DNA of 64,000 bases from Acidobacteriota bacterium (GCA_040754075.1 JBFMDH010000001.1:230262-294261), one strand, 5' to 3'; positions 36,313-44,111 are shown, numbered from the stretch's first letter. Notes: generated by a model not told the origin, from the sequence alone. A program made the numbers and translations.

Positions 36313-36326
36313 TGCGGTTTCCTGAT

Positions 36327-36358
36327 GCCCAACGCCCCGCTGGACGCATTGGTTATGC
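36327..36358 (-). other. Truncated attC site
   Basis: GCCCAAC (36327-36333) and GTTATGC (36352-36358) are only 18 bases apart. The outer sequence matches the other sites (CAACGCCCCG..GCATTGGTT), but the central stem-loop is missing, as if deleted. Confidence 0.55.
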
Positions 36359-36405
36359 TGCGCCCGCCTTCGACATCCTCATTTGGTACCATTTCACCGC
36401 TTCCT

Positions 36406-36780
36406 CTAACCCTTCGGCCAAATTATCATCACCACAATCATCGGCGCTGCAGCCAATAATACTGAGAATAATAAGCCTGCACTTGCTTCCCCTCGTCGCT
36501 CCGCACGCACATTCATTACTATGCCTATTAACGTCAGTATCAGGCTCGATAGCCCCTCACTGGCATATAGACTGAATGTTGCATACCCGATGTGGATACC
36601 CAATGCCCCTCCTATAACTGTCAAAGCGAACAAGATGAAGAGGAGCGCAGACCCGGCAAGGAAGCCCGTTTTTGCATTGTAGATACGTGCGAGGAGTATG
36701 AGCAGGAGTTGAGGCAAGGCTAGAGGGAGGATAATAATTACCCAAGCTGTAGTAAGGCTGATTAAAATTGTCCTCTCCAT
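36406..36780 (-). CDS. Small membrane protein, integron cassette
   Basis: 124 codons, mostly hydrophobic, with about four membrane segments: 'LISLTTAWVIIILPLALPQL', 'FLAGSALLFILFALTVIGG', 'LSSLILTLIGIVMNV' and 'LLFSVLLAAAPMIVVMI'. No family recognised. It lies between two attC sites in the same orientation as all other cassettes of the array. Membrane-only cassettes may act in immunity or as small-molecule transporters, but nothing here decides that. Confidence 0.6.
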   Translation of the reverse strand: MERTILISLTTAWVIIILPLALPQLLLILLARIYNAKTGFLAGSALLFILFALTVIGGALGIHIGYATFSLYASEGLSSLILTLIGIVMNVRAERRGEASAGLLFSVLLAAAPMIVVMIIWPKG

Positions 36781-36812
36781 AGTAGATCACCGATTTGCAC
36801 AGATATCCAGCG

Positions 36813-36899
36813 GGCTAACGTTCGACATCACCGGGCGCGAACGACGCTGATTTCAGGTGAACCAGGGTTCGCGCGCTCCACGGCATTGACCGGTGAGGC
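36813..36899 (-). other. attC recombination site
   Basis: GGCTAAC at 36813-36819 and GTGAGGC at 36893-36899 bound an 87-base imperfect palindrome with the typical GGGCGCGAACG and GTTCGCGCGCTCC inner arms. One box departs from consensus by one base. Confidence 0.75.
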
Positions 36900-36905
36900 G
36901 CGGCT

Positions 36906-37259
36906 TCAAACATGAAAGATGACTGCTTTTCGATCCATCTCGATGAAATCAAAAATCGCAAATCCTTCTGCTAATTTTTCAAGGTTCGCCAAAAAAAAGG
37001 TGTGCAACTCTTGGTTCTTGATATTCCCTGTCGATACCAACAACAGTTTGTATGGCTTATGATTCAAGTGAAAAGAGTTGACGAAATCCGCATCTTTCCT
37101 AATGACGATGTATCCTTCGCGGATCGAAAGCTCATTGATAACAGAATCCGGCGTGCGGTTGCCAAGCGGCAAATCAAGCGTGTGAATTGCCTCAAACCCT
37201 TCCTCAATGAGTGATTGAGCAAGACGACGCGGCAATTGGGCATCAATCAGAAACTTCAT
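36906..37259 (-). CDS. DUF5615 PIN-like toxin, integron cassette
   Basis: 117 codons. 'MKFLIDAQLPRRLAQSLIEE' with an early Asp, 'DLPLGNRTPDSVINEL', and 'IVIRKDADFVNSF' are the acidic positions of the DUF5615 PIN-like family. Members are predicted ribonuclease toxins paired with DUF433 antitoxins, as here: the start overlaps the antitoxin stop by four bases. Toxin-antitoxin cassettes are known to stabilise integron arrays. Confidence 0.85.
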   Translation of the reverse strand: MKFLIDAQLPRRLAQSLIEEGFEAIHTLDLPLGNRTPDSVINELSIREGYIVIRKDADFVNSFHLNHKPYKLLLVSTGNIKNQELHTFFLANLEKLAEGFAIFDFIEMDRKAVIFHV

Positions 37260-37486
37260 ACCAAAGCCGGTTCGATTCGTTTGATTTGACTGAGTTTCGT
37301 GGCAAAGGATAAAGCGGCAAGAATATCCTCTCGTTCAAGATCCTCATAGTCAGCCAGGATTTCTTCTGGAGTCATTCCGGAACTGAGTAACTCAAGCAGC
37401 ATTTCAACGGGATAGCGTAGCCCCCGGATGCAGGGTTTGCCGTGACAAATATCTGGATCAATGGTGATTCGTTGAGCAAGTTCCAT
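37256..37486 (-). CDS. DUF433 antitoxin, integron cassette
   Basis: 76 codons from ATG 37486, preceded by AGGAGG. Family signature 'ITIDPDICHGKPCIRGLRYP' and 'LSSGMTPEEILADYEDLERE', a short winged-helix-like DNA-binding fold. It probably binds its own promoter and neutralises the DUF5615 partner. Each strand of this pair shares one cassette, bounded by attC at 36813-36899 and 37554-37647. Confidence 0.85.
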   Translation of the reverse strand: MELAQRITIDPDICHGKPCIRGLRYPVEMLLELLSSGMTPEEILADYEDLEREDILAALSFATKLSQIKRIEPALV

Positions 37487-37553
37487 ACGATACCTCCTGA
37501 GCAAAATCATATCACAGGCTGGTCGCTTTCGATTTGCGCTTCGAGTGATAAGC

Positions 37554-37647
37554 GCCTAACGGTTGGGATGACGCGGCGCACGCCGAACACTGAAAGAAAT
37601 CATACAAAACTCGCTTCGCGCGCGCGCGTCGAACCGATTATTATGCC
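37554..37647 (-). other. attC recombination site, first of a tandem pair
   Basis: GCCTAAC at 37554-37560 and a degenerate ATTATGC at 37640-37646 enclose arms GGTTGGGATGACGCGGCGC and GCGCGCGTCGAACC. The next attC begins only 14 bases further. Confidence 0.7.
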
Positions 37648-37660
37648 GATTAAAAGGGCG

Positions 37661-37753
37661 CGTTAACGCTCCCGTTCAGCGGGCGCGCGAACGGCCTCAC
37701 AAGTATAGATGAGAACCGCGCGGCGCGCGCTCCGCTGCAACGGGTTGTTAGAC
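37661..37753 (-). other. attC recombination site, second of a tandem pair
   Basis: CGTTAAC at 37661-37667 and GTTAGAC at 37747-37753, with arms CCCGTTCAGCGGGCGCGCG and CGCGCGCTCCGCTGCAACGGG. The 14 bases between this site and the previous one hold no gene, so they enclose an empty cassette or a deletion scar. Confidence 0.8.
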
Positions 37754-37758
37754 CCCTT

Positions 37759-38478
37759 TCAGGAAGGCCAGTCTTGTTGTGCTCTCCACAACTCATACTT
37801 TTCCCATTTGCTCTTCAGCCTCATTATGTCTGCATCAATGCATTGGTTTAGAAACAGTTTTGCTCTGACCCCATTCACTCTGTAACGAAAAGTATAGGTG
37901 TTAGGGTAAAGTGGGTTGTGGCTCCGAAGGCGATATATGCCTGCCTTATCTGTCCGAGCCGTCGGGTAGTTTTCATCAAAGAAATCTCGAATCCACGCCA
38001 GAATATCTTCTGATCCGCTAGTGAAAGTTATACTGACGTAAGGCTGTTTTCTATCCTTATCAAATAGATTAATGCATCCGTCGCCGTCGAGGTATCCAAC
38101 GACGAATGCCAGGATGCAATCGTTATCGGCTAAGGTCGGAGGTTGTAGGGTGTGGGACTTCTTGGGGGTTACGTTGAAATTCAATTCTAAGTCTCTAAGC
38201 CATTCCGAAACTCCGCAGATTTGCAGACCGGCAAGAGAAGAATAGCTTTGGAAAGCACTCTTATTCTTCTTCATCTCGACTATTGGTCCATCATACTGGA
38301 CAGCAGACGCAAAGCGGCGAAGGTGATCCCTGTGCTTTTGGGCTGTATATAGCAAGAGCTGGTTTTTCTTTGCATAGAGACACCCATCAGCCGCTATGAA
38401 CCCAGCCCAATATGAGTTTTCAGGGTTCGGAAGCTTAAAGTATGAACTGTCTTTGTTATAAATGGCTCTGTTCTTCAT
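37759..38478 (-). CDS. LAGLIDADG homing endonuclease-like protein, integron cassette
   Basis: 239 codons. Two LAGLIDADG-type helices are present: 'YWAGFIAADGCLYA' near residue 23 and 'AFVVGYLDGDGCINL' near residue 124, each with the metal-binding acidic residue. Spacing of about 100 residues between them and total length fit a single-chain (pseudodimeric) endonuclease, though the second helix carries the stronger match. It is not inside an intron or intein here but is a free-standing gene between two attC sites. The ATG is 22 bases after the attC end. Confidence 0.85.
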   Translation of the reverse strand: MKNRAIYNKDSSYFKLPNPENSYWAGFIAADGCLYAKKNQLLLYTAQKHRDHLRRFASAVQYDGPIVEMKKNKSAFQSYSSLAGLQICGVSEWLRDLELNFNVTPKKSHTLQPPTLADNDCILAFVVGYLDGDGCINLFDKDRKQPYVSITFTSGSEDILAWIRDFFDENYPTARTDKAGIYRLRSHNPLYPNTYTFRYRVNGVRAKLFLNQCIDADIMRLKSKWEKYELWRAQQDWPS

Positions 38479-38499
38479 TGAGCGGAACCTCGTTAAGGG

Positions 38500-38586
38500 G
38501 TCTAACGACCCGATTGACCGGGCGCGATAAACATTGATTGAACGAGAACCGACAAGTTCGCGCTCCGGTCGAATCGCTGGTTAGAT
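38500..38586 (-). other. attC recombination site with perfect core boxes
   Basis: GTCTAAC at 38500-38506 and GTTAGAT at 38580-38586 with arms CGATTGACCGGGCGCGA and TCGCGCTCCGGTCGAATCG. Both boxes fit consensus. The stop codon (TAA) of the next cassette gene lies inside the GTTAGAT box. Confidence 0.92.
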
Positions 38587-39204
38587 GTTCGGCTTGCGGA
38601 CGATAGGCTTGTCTCCTAAGGGGGATTTCTTTAGCTTCTCAAGCTCCTGCCGCTGTAATTCCAGGTTGGATGGCCGCTCTCGGTTGGTGTTATCAACGAC
38701 CTCACGTTTCAGGATTTTCCCCGCCTTGACCTCAAACAGTATGTCCCGCTCGTACACCGACCCGTAGCCCATGTGGACGTACTCTAGCTCTTTGCCGTCT
38801 GGGACGCGCAACTCCCCCGAGAACCATGACGCTAACACCATTCCGTTAACGACCCTCTTCCCGAACAATTCGCGCAACGTGACCCGGTGGCATCCATTAT
38901 TCCTACGCGACTTGGAACGACCGCCGCAGAACCAGGAATCGATCTTGCTCAGGTACAGTTTGTCGCCGATGATTTCCCACGTAGCGACATAGCCACGCCA
39001 GTTACCGCTGCTCATCGTGCCTGGTCTCACCCAAAACTGCGGCCGTTTGTCCTCGTCCGGGTAATAATCTTCTAACGGATTGGAGAACAGGTCGTAAGTT
39101 TTCCCGGCGTAGACGAGCACGTCGGCCTGCTGCCCAGTGGCGAAGGCATGCATGGGAAACAGCATTAAGAGAAATAAGCTAATAAGCGCTTTTTGTATAT
39201 TCAT
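38581..39204 (-). CDS. Exported protein of unknown function, integron cassette
   Basis: 207 codons from ATG 39204; an upstream in-frame start would lie within the attC. A signal peptide ('ALISLFLLMLFPMHAFA') is followed by a beta-rich domain with a Cys pair ('SWFCGGRS' and 'NNGCHRVTL'), a basic tail and a C-terminal 'PLGDKPIVRKPNI'. No family recognised. The stop codon overlaps the core box of its own attC, a tight arrangement typical of cassettes. Confidence 0.65.
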   Translation of the reverse strand: MNIQKALISLFLLMLFPMHAFATGQQADVLVYAGKTYDLFSNPLEDYYPDEDKRPQFWVRPGTMSSGNWRGYVATWEIIGDKLYLSKIDSWFCGGRSKSRRNNGCHRVTLRELFGKRVVNGMVLASWFSGELRVPDGKELEYVHMGYGSVYERDILFEVKAGKILKREVVDNTNRERPSNLELQRQELEKLKKSPLGDKPIVRKPNI

Positions 39205-39229
39205 AATCCAATCTCTCAACAGAAAGAAC

Positions 39230-39321
39230 ATCTAACGCTCCACATCACCGGGCGCGCGAACGGCATTGGTGGAACGATATGAACTACGCTTCGCGCGCTC
39301 CGGTGCATGTGGTTGTTAGAC
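39230..39321 (-). other. attC recombination site with perfect core boxes
   Basis: ATCTAAC at 39230-39236 and GTTAGAC at 39315-39321, with arms CCACATCACCGGGCGCGCG and CGCGCGCTCCGGTGCATGTGG. Strong extended pairing with a few unpaired bases, as expected of attC. Confidence 0.92.
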
Positions 39322-39415
39322 GGCGGCTTGTTCACTATGCGCTTCTTGTTACGGCTTAACTCAATATGGCTATCCGCTGCCAACGGGGTTAGCCGCTCAA
39401 TATGCCAAGAGGATT

Positions 39416-39718
39416 CTATTTCCATTTGACATTGAGGACTTGGACAATAGCTTCCATTTCAGTCCTTAGGATATTCATTCGTTGTTTAACTCTTTCCGTC
39501 TTGCTTTCTATCTCATGAAGCTTCACACGGAATTCCTGGTCAACATCCGACATACGCCTGAGGTAGGTAGCATCTCTTGCTCGCTCCCAATTTACAAGGG
39601 TTTGAGATTCTTCGCGCTTCAAGTCAGATAGCTCTTGCTGAAGGTTGGAGACCTCGTTTTGTCTTCGCTCGTATTCAAACCGAAGCCTGTCCACAGGATA
39701 TTCATCGAATTCACTCAT
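39416..39718 (-). CDS. Coiled-coil protein, integron cassette
   Basis: 100 codons, almost all predicted coiled coil: charged heptads such as 'LRFEYERRQNEVSNLQQEL' and 'RVKLHEIESKTERVKQRMNI'. No signal peptide. The ribosome-binding site GGAGGAG is perfect. This is the first cassette of array 2 in transcription direction; the 94 bases between its stop and the attC at 39321 have no separate gene. Family not recognised. Confidence 0.65.
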   Translation of the reverse strand: MSEFDEYPVDRLRFEYERRQNEVSNLQQELSDLKREESQTLVNWERARDATYLRRMSDVDQEFRVKLHEIESKTERVKQRMNILRTEMEAIVQVLNVKWK

Positions 39719-39776
39719 GGCTCTCCTCCCACAATAATATTACTGTTCATACTTCGCTAAGGCTCGTTGAGAAGCC

Positions 39777-39805
39777 GTCTAACATGAATTCGGCGAATTA
39801 ACGCC
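39777..39805 (-). other. Upstream end of cassette array 2: single core box
   Basis: On the minus strand the core GTTAGAC (39777-39783) is preceded by GGCGTTAATTCGCCGAATTCAT. The same arrangement (..CCGGACAATTCAC then GTTAGGC) occurs at 4078-4096 for array 1. No integrase gene is found on either side. Confidence 0.55.
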
Positions 39806-40250
39806 ATCTACTAATGGATGGATCTGGCTAAATATGTAAAGTTCCATCTACTAATAGAAATTTCAGACCATATAAATCCATATGGTGTTCTTCCCGGCAA
39901 TCCGTTGCCTTAATCGCAATTGTGAGGCTGCGCTATCATGCATTGTCCCTGCCTTTGCCGCGTGGCTCAAAAAAATTTACTGCCGTGTTGACCCGGTTGA
40001 TGCTTCATTTTGCAGCATCAGCTTTCCGAATTGGATTGCTTGAAAGGGATAGCTTAAAACTTCGCCATCATACGCCTGAGTCTTTCATCGCGCAAGTTGA
40101 CGGGTTCAGTTTTTCTACCAGTGGCGCAAAAAGAAAAGCAGCAAACGACAAATTATGTTATCGCTTGCTGCCTCGGTTACGAAAAATTACCGTTTGACTG
40201 ACGAAGTGAATGCGCCTCTTATTTACAAAACGCCTTCGCCTTTTTTCTAT
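39806..40250. other. Non-coding stretch upstream of array 2
   Basis: No supported gene. It contains two copies of CCATCTACTAATRGA (about 39803 and 39844), an inverted repeat ACCATAT/ATATGGT near 39870-39890, and otherwise unremarkable sequence. A read-through frame at 39922-40197 has no start context and no domain resemblance. A promoter for the cassettes may lie here. Confidence 0.5.
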
Positions 40251-40510
40251 AAAATTCAAGTTGCCAGTTGCGCAAAGCCCTCTGGAAAAACGCCATTGCC
40301 CCAAAGGGGCAATGGAAATTAGCCTGTGGTAAAGCCACAGGTTAGTGAGCCAGTCAAAACTTTCGTGCCCTGAAGGGGCGCAGGAAGTTCATTGAATCCT
40401 GCGCCCCTTCAGGGCACTGCCTTTGATAGCGCCCCTTGCGATCCAGCGGCTGCACCGCAGGCTAATCTCCACAGCGCCTCCGGCGCAGATTAAGGAACGA
40501 GCAACTTGGA
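40251..40510. repeat. Composite hairpin element, copy B
   Basis: Begins AATTCAAGTTGCCAG like the copy at 24227, then GCCCCAAAGGGGC, GCCTGTGGTAAAGCCACAGG, a long stem of GCCCTGAAGGGGCGCAGGA with its complement TCCTGCGCCCCTTCAGGGC, GCGGCTGCACCGC and GCGCCTCCGGCGC. It ends GAGCAACTTGGATT, an inverted match to the start. Modules and order are shared with copy A. Confidence 0.75.
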
Positions 40511-42283
40511 TTATGAAGTGAATTCGCCTTTTTCGATGATGTCGCGCACATAAGCCAAAAATTGGTCAGCGTCTGCGCCATCCACTACGCGATGGTCATA
40601 ACTCAAACTCAGCATGCCAATCTGGCGAATGGCAATCGCATCATCAACCACCACCGGACGTTTTTTGATACCGCCAACCCCCAAAATCGCCACTTGCGGT
40701 TGATTGATAATCGGCAAGCCGATCAACCCACCAAATACGCCCGGATTGGTGATGGTAAAGGTGCCGCCCTGCACTTCATCGGGCTTGAGCTTTTTATTGC
40801 GCGCTCTATCGCCCAAATCATTTACCGCGCGGGCAATCCCAAGCAGCGATTTTTCATCGGCATTGCGAACCACAGGCACAATCAAACCCCAATCGAGCGC
40901 CACCGCGACACCGATGTTGTAATCTTTTTTGTACACAATCTGATCGCCCCACACCGACGAATTGACGATGGGGAATTTCTTCAAGCCTTCAATCACCGCT
41001 TTGATGATGAACGGCATGTAGGTGAGTTTGACGCCATCGCGTTCCAAAAATTCTTTCTTGAGTTTATCGCGCAACGCCGATGTCTTGCTGTAATCGACTT
41101 CAATCAGCGAATAGACATGCGCCGAAGTATGTTTGCTTTCGACCATGCGTTCGGCAATCTTGCGTCGCATGATGCTCATCGGTTCGATTTCGACGCGGTC
41201 TTTATCGCTGAACGGCTGCGCGCCATATTCGACTGTCGCCGGCGGTTTCGCTTGCGGTGGCGGAATCGGAATAGATGGCGTAGCTGCCGGGGTCGCCGGC
41301 GCAGTCACCGCAGGCGCTTGAACCTGTGCGCTCACTTGCGCGGTTGCGGCTTTAGCTGCGCCGCCCGATTCGATGAATTGCAGAATATCGTTTTTGGTGA
41401 CGCGCCCGCCCGCGCCTGTGCCTTGAACCTGGGCGATGTCAACCTTGTGTTCTTCGGCAATTTTGCGAACCACCGGCGACGATTTCACTTTGCGTAAATC
41501 CTCGGCGCTCATTTCGGCAGCAGGCTGTTCGGCAACCGGAGTTGGCGGCGTCGGTGGCGCAACCGGAGTTGGCGGCGGCGCGACTGCCGCAGGCGGTGTA
41601 GGTTGAACAGGCTCAGGCGTAGAAGTGGCTACCGGAGCCGGTTTGGCGTCACCACTGCCGATGATGGCGACCACTGTGCCGACCGCAACCGTCTGGCTCT
41701 CCTGAACTTTGATTTCGAGAAGCGTGCCCGATACCGGCGCGGGGATTTCCGCATCAACCTTGTCCGTCGAAATTTCAAACAGCGGCTCATCGCGTTTGAC
41801 GCTTTCGCCGACCTGCTTGAGCCAGCGCACGATGGTGCCTTCGGTGATGGATTCGCCCATCTGCGGCATCTTCACTTCTTCACCGGTTGCGCCGTTTGTT
41901 GCAGCCGGAGGCGGCGCGGTCTGCGCCGGAGGCGTTGGCGGTTGAACTGCTGCCGCAGGCGGCGCAGGTTGCCCGTTTGGTTGTGGCGCAGGTGGCGCGG
42001 CAACCTCAGCGGGCTTGGAATCGGCTACCGGAGCCGGTTTGGCGTCGCCGTCACCGATGATGGCGACCACTGTGCCGACGGCGACGGTTTCGCCTTCCTG
42101 CACTTTAATTTCCGTCAATGTGCCTGAGACCGATGAAGGGATTTCCGCATCGACCTTATCGGTAGAAATTTCAAAAAGCGGCTCGTCGCGTTTAACCGTC
42201 TCACCCACTTTTTTGAGCCATCGAACAATCGTTCCTTCCGCGATGGATTCGCCCATCTGCGGCATCTTCACTTCTTCTGCCAT
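40511..42283 (-). CDS. 2-oxoacid dehydrogenase complex, E2 acyltransferase with two lipoyl domains
   Basis: 590 codons. Two lipoyl domains with nearly identical sequence, each with the lipoylated Lys in 'ISTDKVDAEIP' (residues 1-77 and about 135-212), joined by A/P-rich linkers. Then a peripheral subunit-binding domain ('SSPVVRKIAEEHKVDIAQVQ') and a catalytic domain ending 'LSYDHRVVDGADADQFL' with the His and Asp. It transfers acyl groups to CoA; the E1 subunits at 42387 and 48608 suggest a pyruvate or branched-chain/2-oxoglutarate complex, not resolved. It is translated after E1-beta in one operon. Confidence 0.95.
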   Translation of the reverse strand: MAEEVKMPQMGESIAEGTIVRWLKKVGETVKRDEPLFEISTDKVDAEIPSSVSGTLTEIKVQEGETVAVGTVVAIIGDGDAKPAPVADSKPAEVAAPPAPQPNGQPAPPAAAVQPPTPPAQTAPPPAATNGATGEEVKMPQMGESITEGTIVRWLKQVGESVKRDEPLFEISTDKVDAEIPAPVSGTLLEIKVQESQTVAVGTVVAIIGSGDAKPAPVATSTPEPVQPTPPAAVAPPPTPVAPPTPPTPVAEQPAAEMSAEDLRKVKSSPVVRKIAEEHKVDIAQVQGTGAGGRVTKNDILQFIESGGAAKAATAQVSAQVQAPAVTAPATPAATPSIPIPPPQAKPPATVEYGAQPFSDKDRVEIEPMSIMRRKIAERMVESKHTSAHVYSLIEVDYSKTSALRDKLKKEFLERDGVKLTYMPFIIKAVIEGLKKFPIVNSSVWGDQIVYKKDYNIGVAVALDWGLIVPVVRNADEKSLLGIARAVNDLGDRARNKKLKPDEVQGGTFTITNPGVFGGLIGLPIINQPQVAILGVGGIKKRPVVVDDAIAIRQIGMLSLSYDHRVVDGADADQFLAYVRDIIEKGEFTS

Positions 42284-42300
42284 CTCTTCTCCTCTTATTT

Positions 42301-42386
42301 AGTCTTGCGAGTCTTGCCAGTCTAGCAAGTCTTACGAGACTAAATACTTTCAAGACTCGCAAGACTCGCCGAACTCGCCAGACTCT
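42301..42386. repeat. Palindrome of AGTCTTGC words between E1-beta and E2 genes
   Basis: Left half carries AGTCTTGCGAGTCTTGCCAG; right half its complement-like CAAGACTCGCAAGACTCGCC with a short AT-rich centre. It fills the intergenic spacer inside the operon and ends exactly against the stop codon of E1-beta. Confidence 0.8.
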
Positions 42387-43367
42387 TTAATACTTTGCCA
42401 GCGAACGCGCGGCTTCGACGACGTCTTTCACTTGCGGCAAGAAAAATTCTTCAAGCGGCGGCGCATAAGGCACCGGCGTATCAATCGAGGTGACGCGCAC
42501 CACCGGCGCATCAAGATATTCAAACACCTCTTCGTTGATGACGGCGGTGAGTTCACCAGCCATCCCGCCGGTGCGCGTCGCTTCGTGTAACAAAATAACT
42601 TTGCTGGTCTTTTTAACCGATTCGCAAACGCTCACGCGGTCAAACGGCGCAAGCGTGCGCAGGTCGATGACTTCCGCTTCGATGCCGGCTTTGGCTAATT
42701 CATCGGCGGCATCGAGCGCCGTATAAACCATCGCGCCGTAGGTGATGATTGACAGATCGCGCCCTTGGCGACGGGTCGCCGCTTTGCCAATTGGCACGAT
42801 GTAATCGGTGTCGGGCACTTCCTGTTTGATGCGCGGATTGCGATAGAGCAGCTTGTGTTCAAAGAACAACACCGGGTCATCATCGCGTATGGCGGCTTTG
42901 ATTAAGCCTTTCGCATCATACGGGGTCGAAGGCTCAACCATTTTCAGCCCCGGCGTGTTCAAGAAAAAGGCTTCGACGTTCTGCGAATGGAAAGGTCCGG
43001 CATGTACGCCGCCACCACACGGACCACGCACCACCATCGGAATGCCTATGCCCTGACGATAGCGGCTTTTGGCGACGTAATTCGTCAGAATATCAAAACA
43101 GCATGAAATAAAATCAATGAACTGCATTTCGGCGACCGGACGCATGCCCATCATTGCCGCGCCGCTCGCCGCGCCGATAATTGCCGATTCCGAAATCGGC
43201 GTATCAATCACCCGGTCAGCGCCGAAATGCGCTAAAAACCCTTCGGTAACTTTAAACGCGCCGCCATAAGCGCCGATGTCTTCACCTAAAATGAACACGC
43301 TCTTGTCGCGTTCCATCTCTTGCCAAATTCCTTGTCGTACCGCTTCCAGTAATGTAATCGCTGCCAT
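42387..43367 (-). CDS. 2-oxoacid dehydrogenase E1 component, beta subunit
   Basis: 326 codons. Thiamine-diphosphate transketolase beta family: 'SVFILGEDIGAYGGAFKVTE', 'GGGVHAGPFHSQNVEAFFLN', 'MVEPSTPYDAKGLIKAAI' and 'EVIDLRTLAPFD'. It pairs with E1-alpha (48608-49570) to decarboxylate a 2-oxoacid and pass the acyl group to E2. Its first 80 bases occur twice more upstream (44031-44110 and, with 4 changes, in 44986-45099). A MazEF-like pair stops 9 bases before its ATG. Confidence 0.95.
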   Translation of the reverse strand: MAAITLLEAVRQGIWQEMERDKSVFILGEDIGAYGGAFKVTEGFLAHFGADRVIDTPISESAIIGAASGAAMMGMRPVAEMQFIDFISCCFDILTNYVAKSRYRQGIGIPMVVRGPCGGGVHAGPFHSQNVEAFFLNTPGLKMVEPSTPYDAKGLIKAAIRDDDPVLFFEHKLLYRNPRIKQEVPDTDYIVPIGKAATRRQGRDLSIITYGAMVYTALDAADELAKAGIEAEVIDLRTLAPFDRVSVCESVKKTSKVILLHEATRTGGMAGELTAVINEEVFEYLDAPVVRVTSIDTPVPYAPPLEEFFLPQVKDVVEAARSLAKY

Positions 43368-43376
43368 AAATTTTTG

Positions 43377-43763
43377 TTAGTTACTCTCTTCTTCGTTTGC
43401 TTCTTCTCCGCTCAATATCTTGATACCCATCGTCAGCATCACACAGCCTTCAATGGTTTCCAGCGTCTCTCTTTTTAACGTCCCAAGTTTCTGTAACAAT
43501 CGCGTCTTATCTATTGCGCGCAATTGATAGCACAACGCTACAGAATCGCTCTTGAGTCCGCCTTCACCTTTCGAGACTTGAACACAAGAGGGCAATGCGG
43601 CGCGGCGTAGGTTCGTAGTAAAGGGTATAGCCAGCACCGTAGTCGTAAATTGGTTTATCAAATCATCTTGAAAGATCAGCACAGGTCTGATTCCTGCCTG
43701 TTCGGAACCTTGAATCGGATTCAGGTTTGCCAACCAGATTTCGCCGCGCTTAACGACCATCAA
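43377..43763 (-). CDS. MazF/PemK-family toxin
   Basis: 128 codons. The typical start 'VKRGEIWLANLNPIQGSEQA' followed by 'IRPVLIFQDDLINQF', and 'TNLRRAALPSCVQVSKGEGG' with 'LKSDSVALCYQLRAIDKTRL', belong to the MazF endoribonuclease family, which cleaves mRNA. Its start overlaps the antitoxin stop by 4 bases. The stop is only 9 bases before the E1-beta ATG, so E1-beta may depend on this operon's transcription. Confidence 0.92.
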   Translation of the reverse strand: MMVVKRGEIWLANLNPIQGSEQAGIRPVLIFQDDLINQFTTTVLAIPFTTNLRRAALPSCVQVSKGEGGLKSDSVALCYQLRAIDKTRLLQKLGTLKRETLETIEGCVMLTMGIKILSGEEANEEESN

Positions 43764-43993
43764 CTATCCTCTCTGGCTAATGCCTCTGCATAATCAGCCA
43801 TCCCTTCTTCGGCAAGCTGGCGGTCTTCTTCGGCAAACTCCGCGTAGAGCGCCGCCAATTGCTTTTCATCTACAACCGGATGTGATTTGAGCCGTGATTG
43901 ATATTTTAAAAACGCAAGGTACTGTGCCACTTGTTCAAGTTCATTCGGACTCAAACGGTTAAGTTCTTGCGCGATTTGTTCCCTTGTAGTCAT
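43760..43993 (-). CDS. MazE-like antitoxin
   Basis: 77 codons, a short acidic helical protein ('ELNRLSPNELEQVAQYLAFL' then 'EEDRQLAEEGMADYAEALA'). The sequence does not match a classical AbrB-fold MazE strongly, but its position and 4-base overlap with the MazF-like toxin make it the antitoxin. A degenerate copy of its C-terminus is found upstream at 44112-44230. Confidence 0.8.
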   Translation of the reverse strand: MTTREQIAQELNRLSPNELEQVAQYLAFLKYQSRLKSHPVVDEKQLAALYAEFAEEDRQLAEEGMADYAEALAREDS

Positions 43994-44014
43994 TGCTTGA
44001 TTCTCCCAATTGAA

Positions 44015-44110
44015 TCATCCCCGCAAGCGCAAAATGAACACGCTCTTGTCGCGTTCCATCTCTTGCCAAATTCCTTGTCGTACCGCTTCCAGTAATGTAA
44101 TCGCTGCCAT
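44015..44110 (-). pseudogene. Duplicated 5' end of the E1-beta gene, copy 2
   Basis: Bases 44031-44110 are identical to the first 80 bases of E1-beta (43288-43367), starting exactly at its ATG. Homology ends after codon 26 and a short frame runs on to TGA at 44015-44017, giving a 31-residue product beginning 'MAAITLLEAVRQGIWQEMER'. The antitoxin ATG follows 21 bases later. It might act as a leader peptide or simply be an insertion scar. Confidence 0.9.
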
Positions 44111-44111
44111 A

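Noticed and set aside
39922-40197. Plus-strand open frame in the gap before E2
   Set aside because: No start context, no recognisable domain, and a composition like surrounding non-coding DNA.
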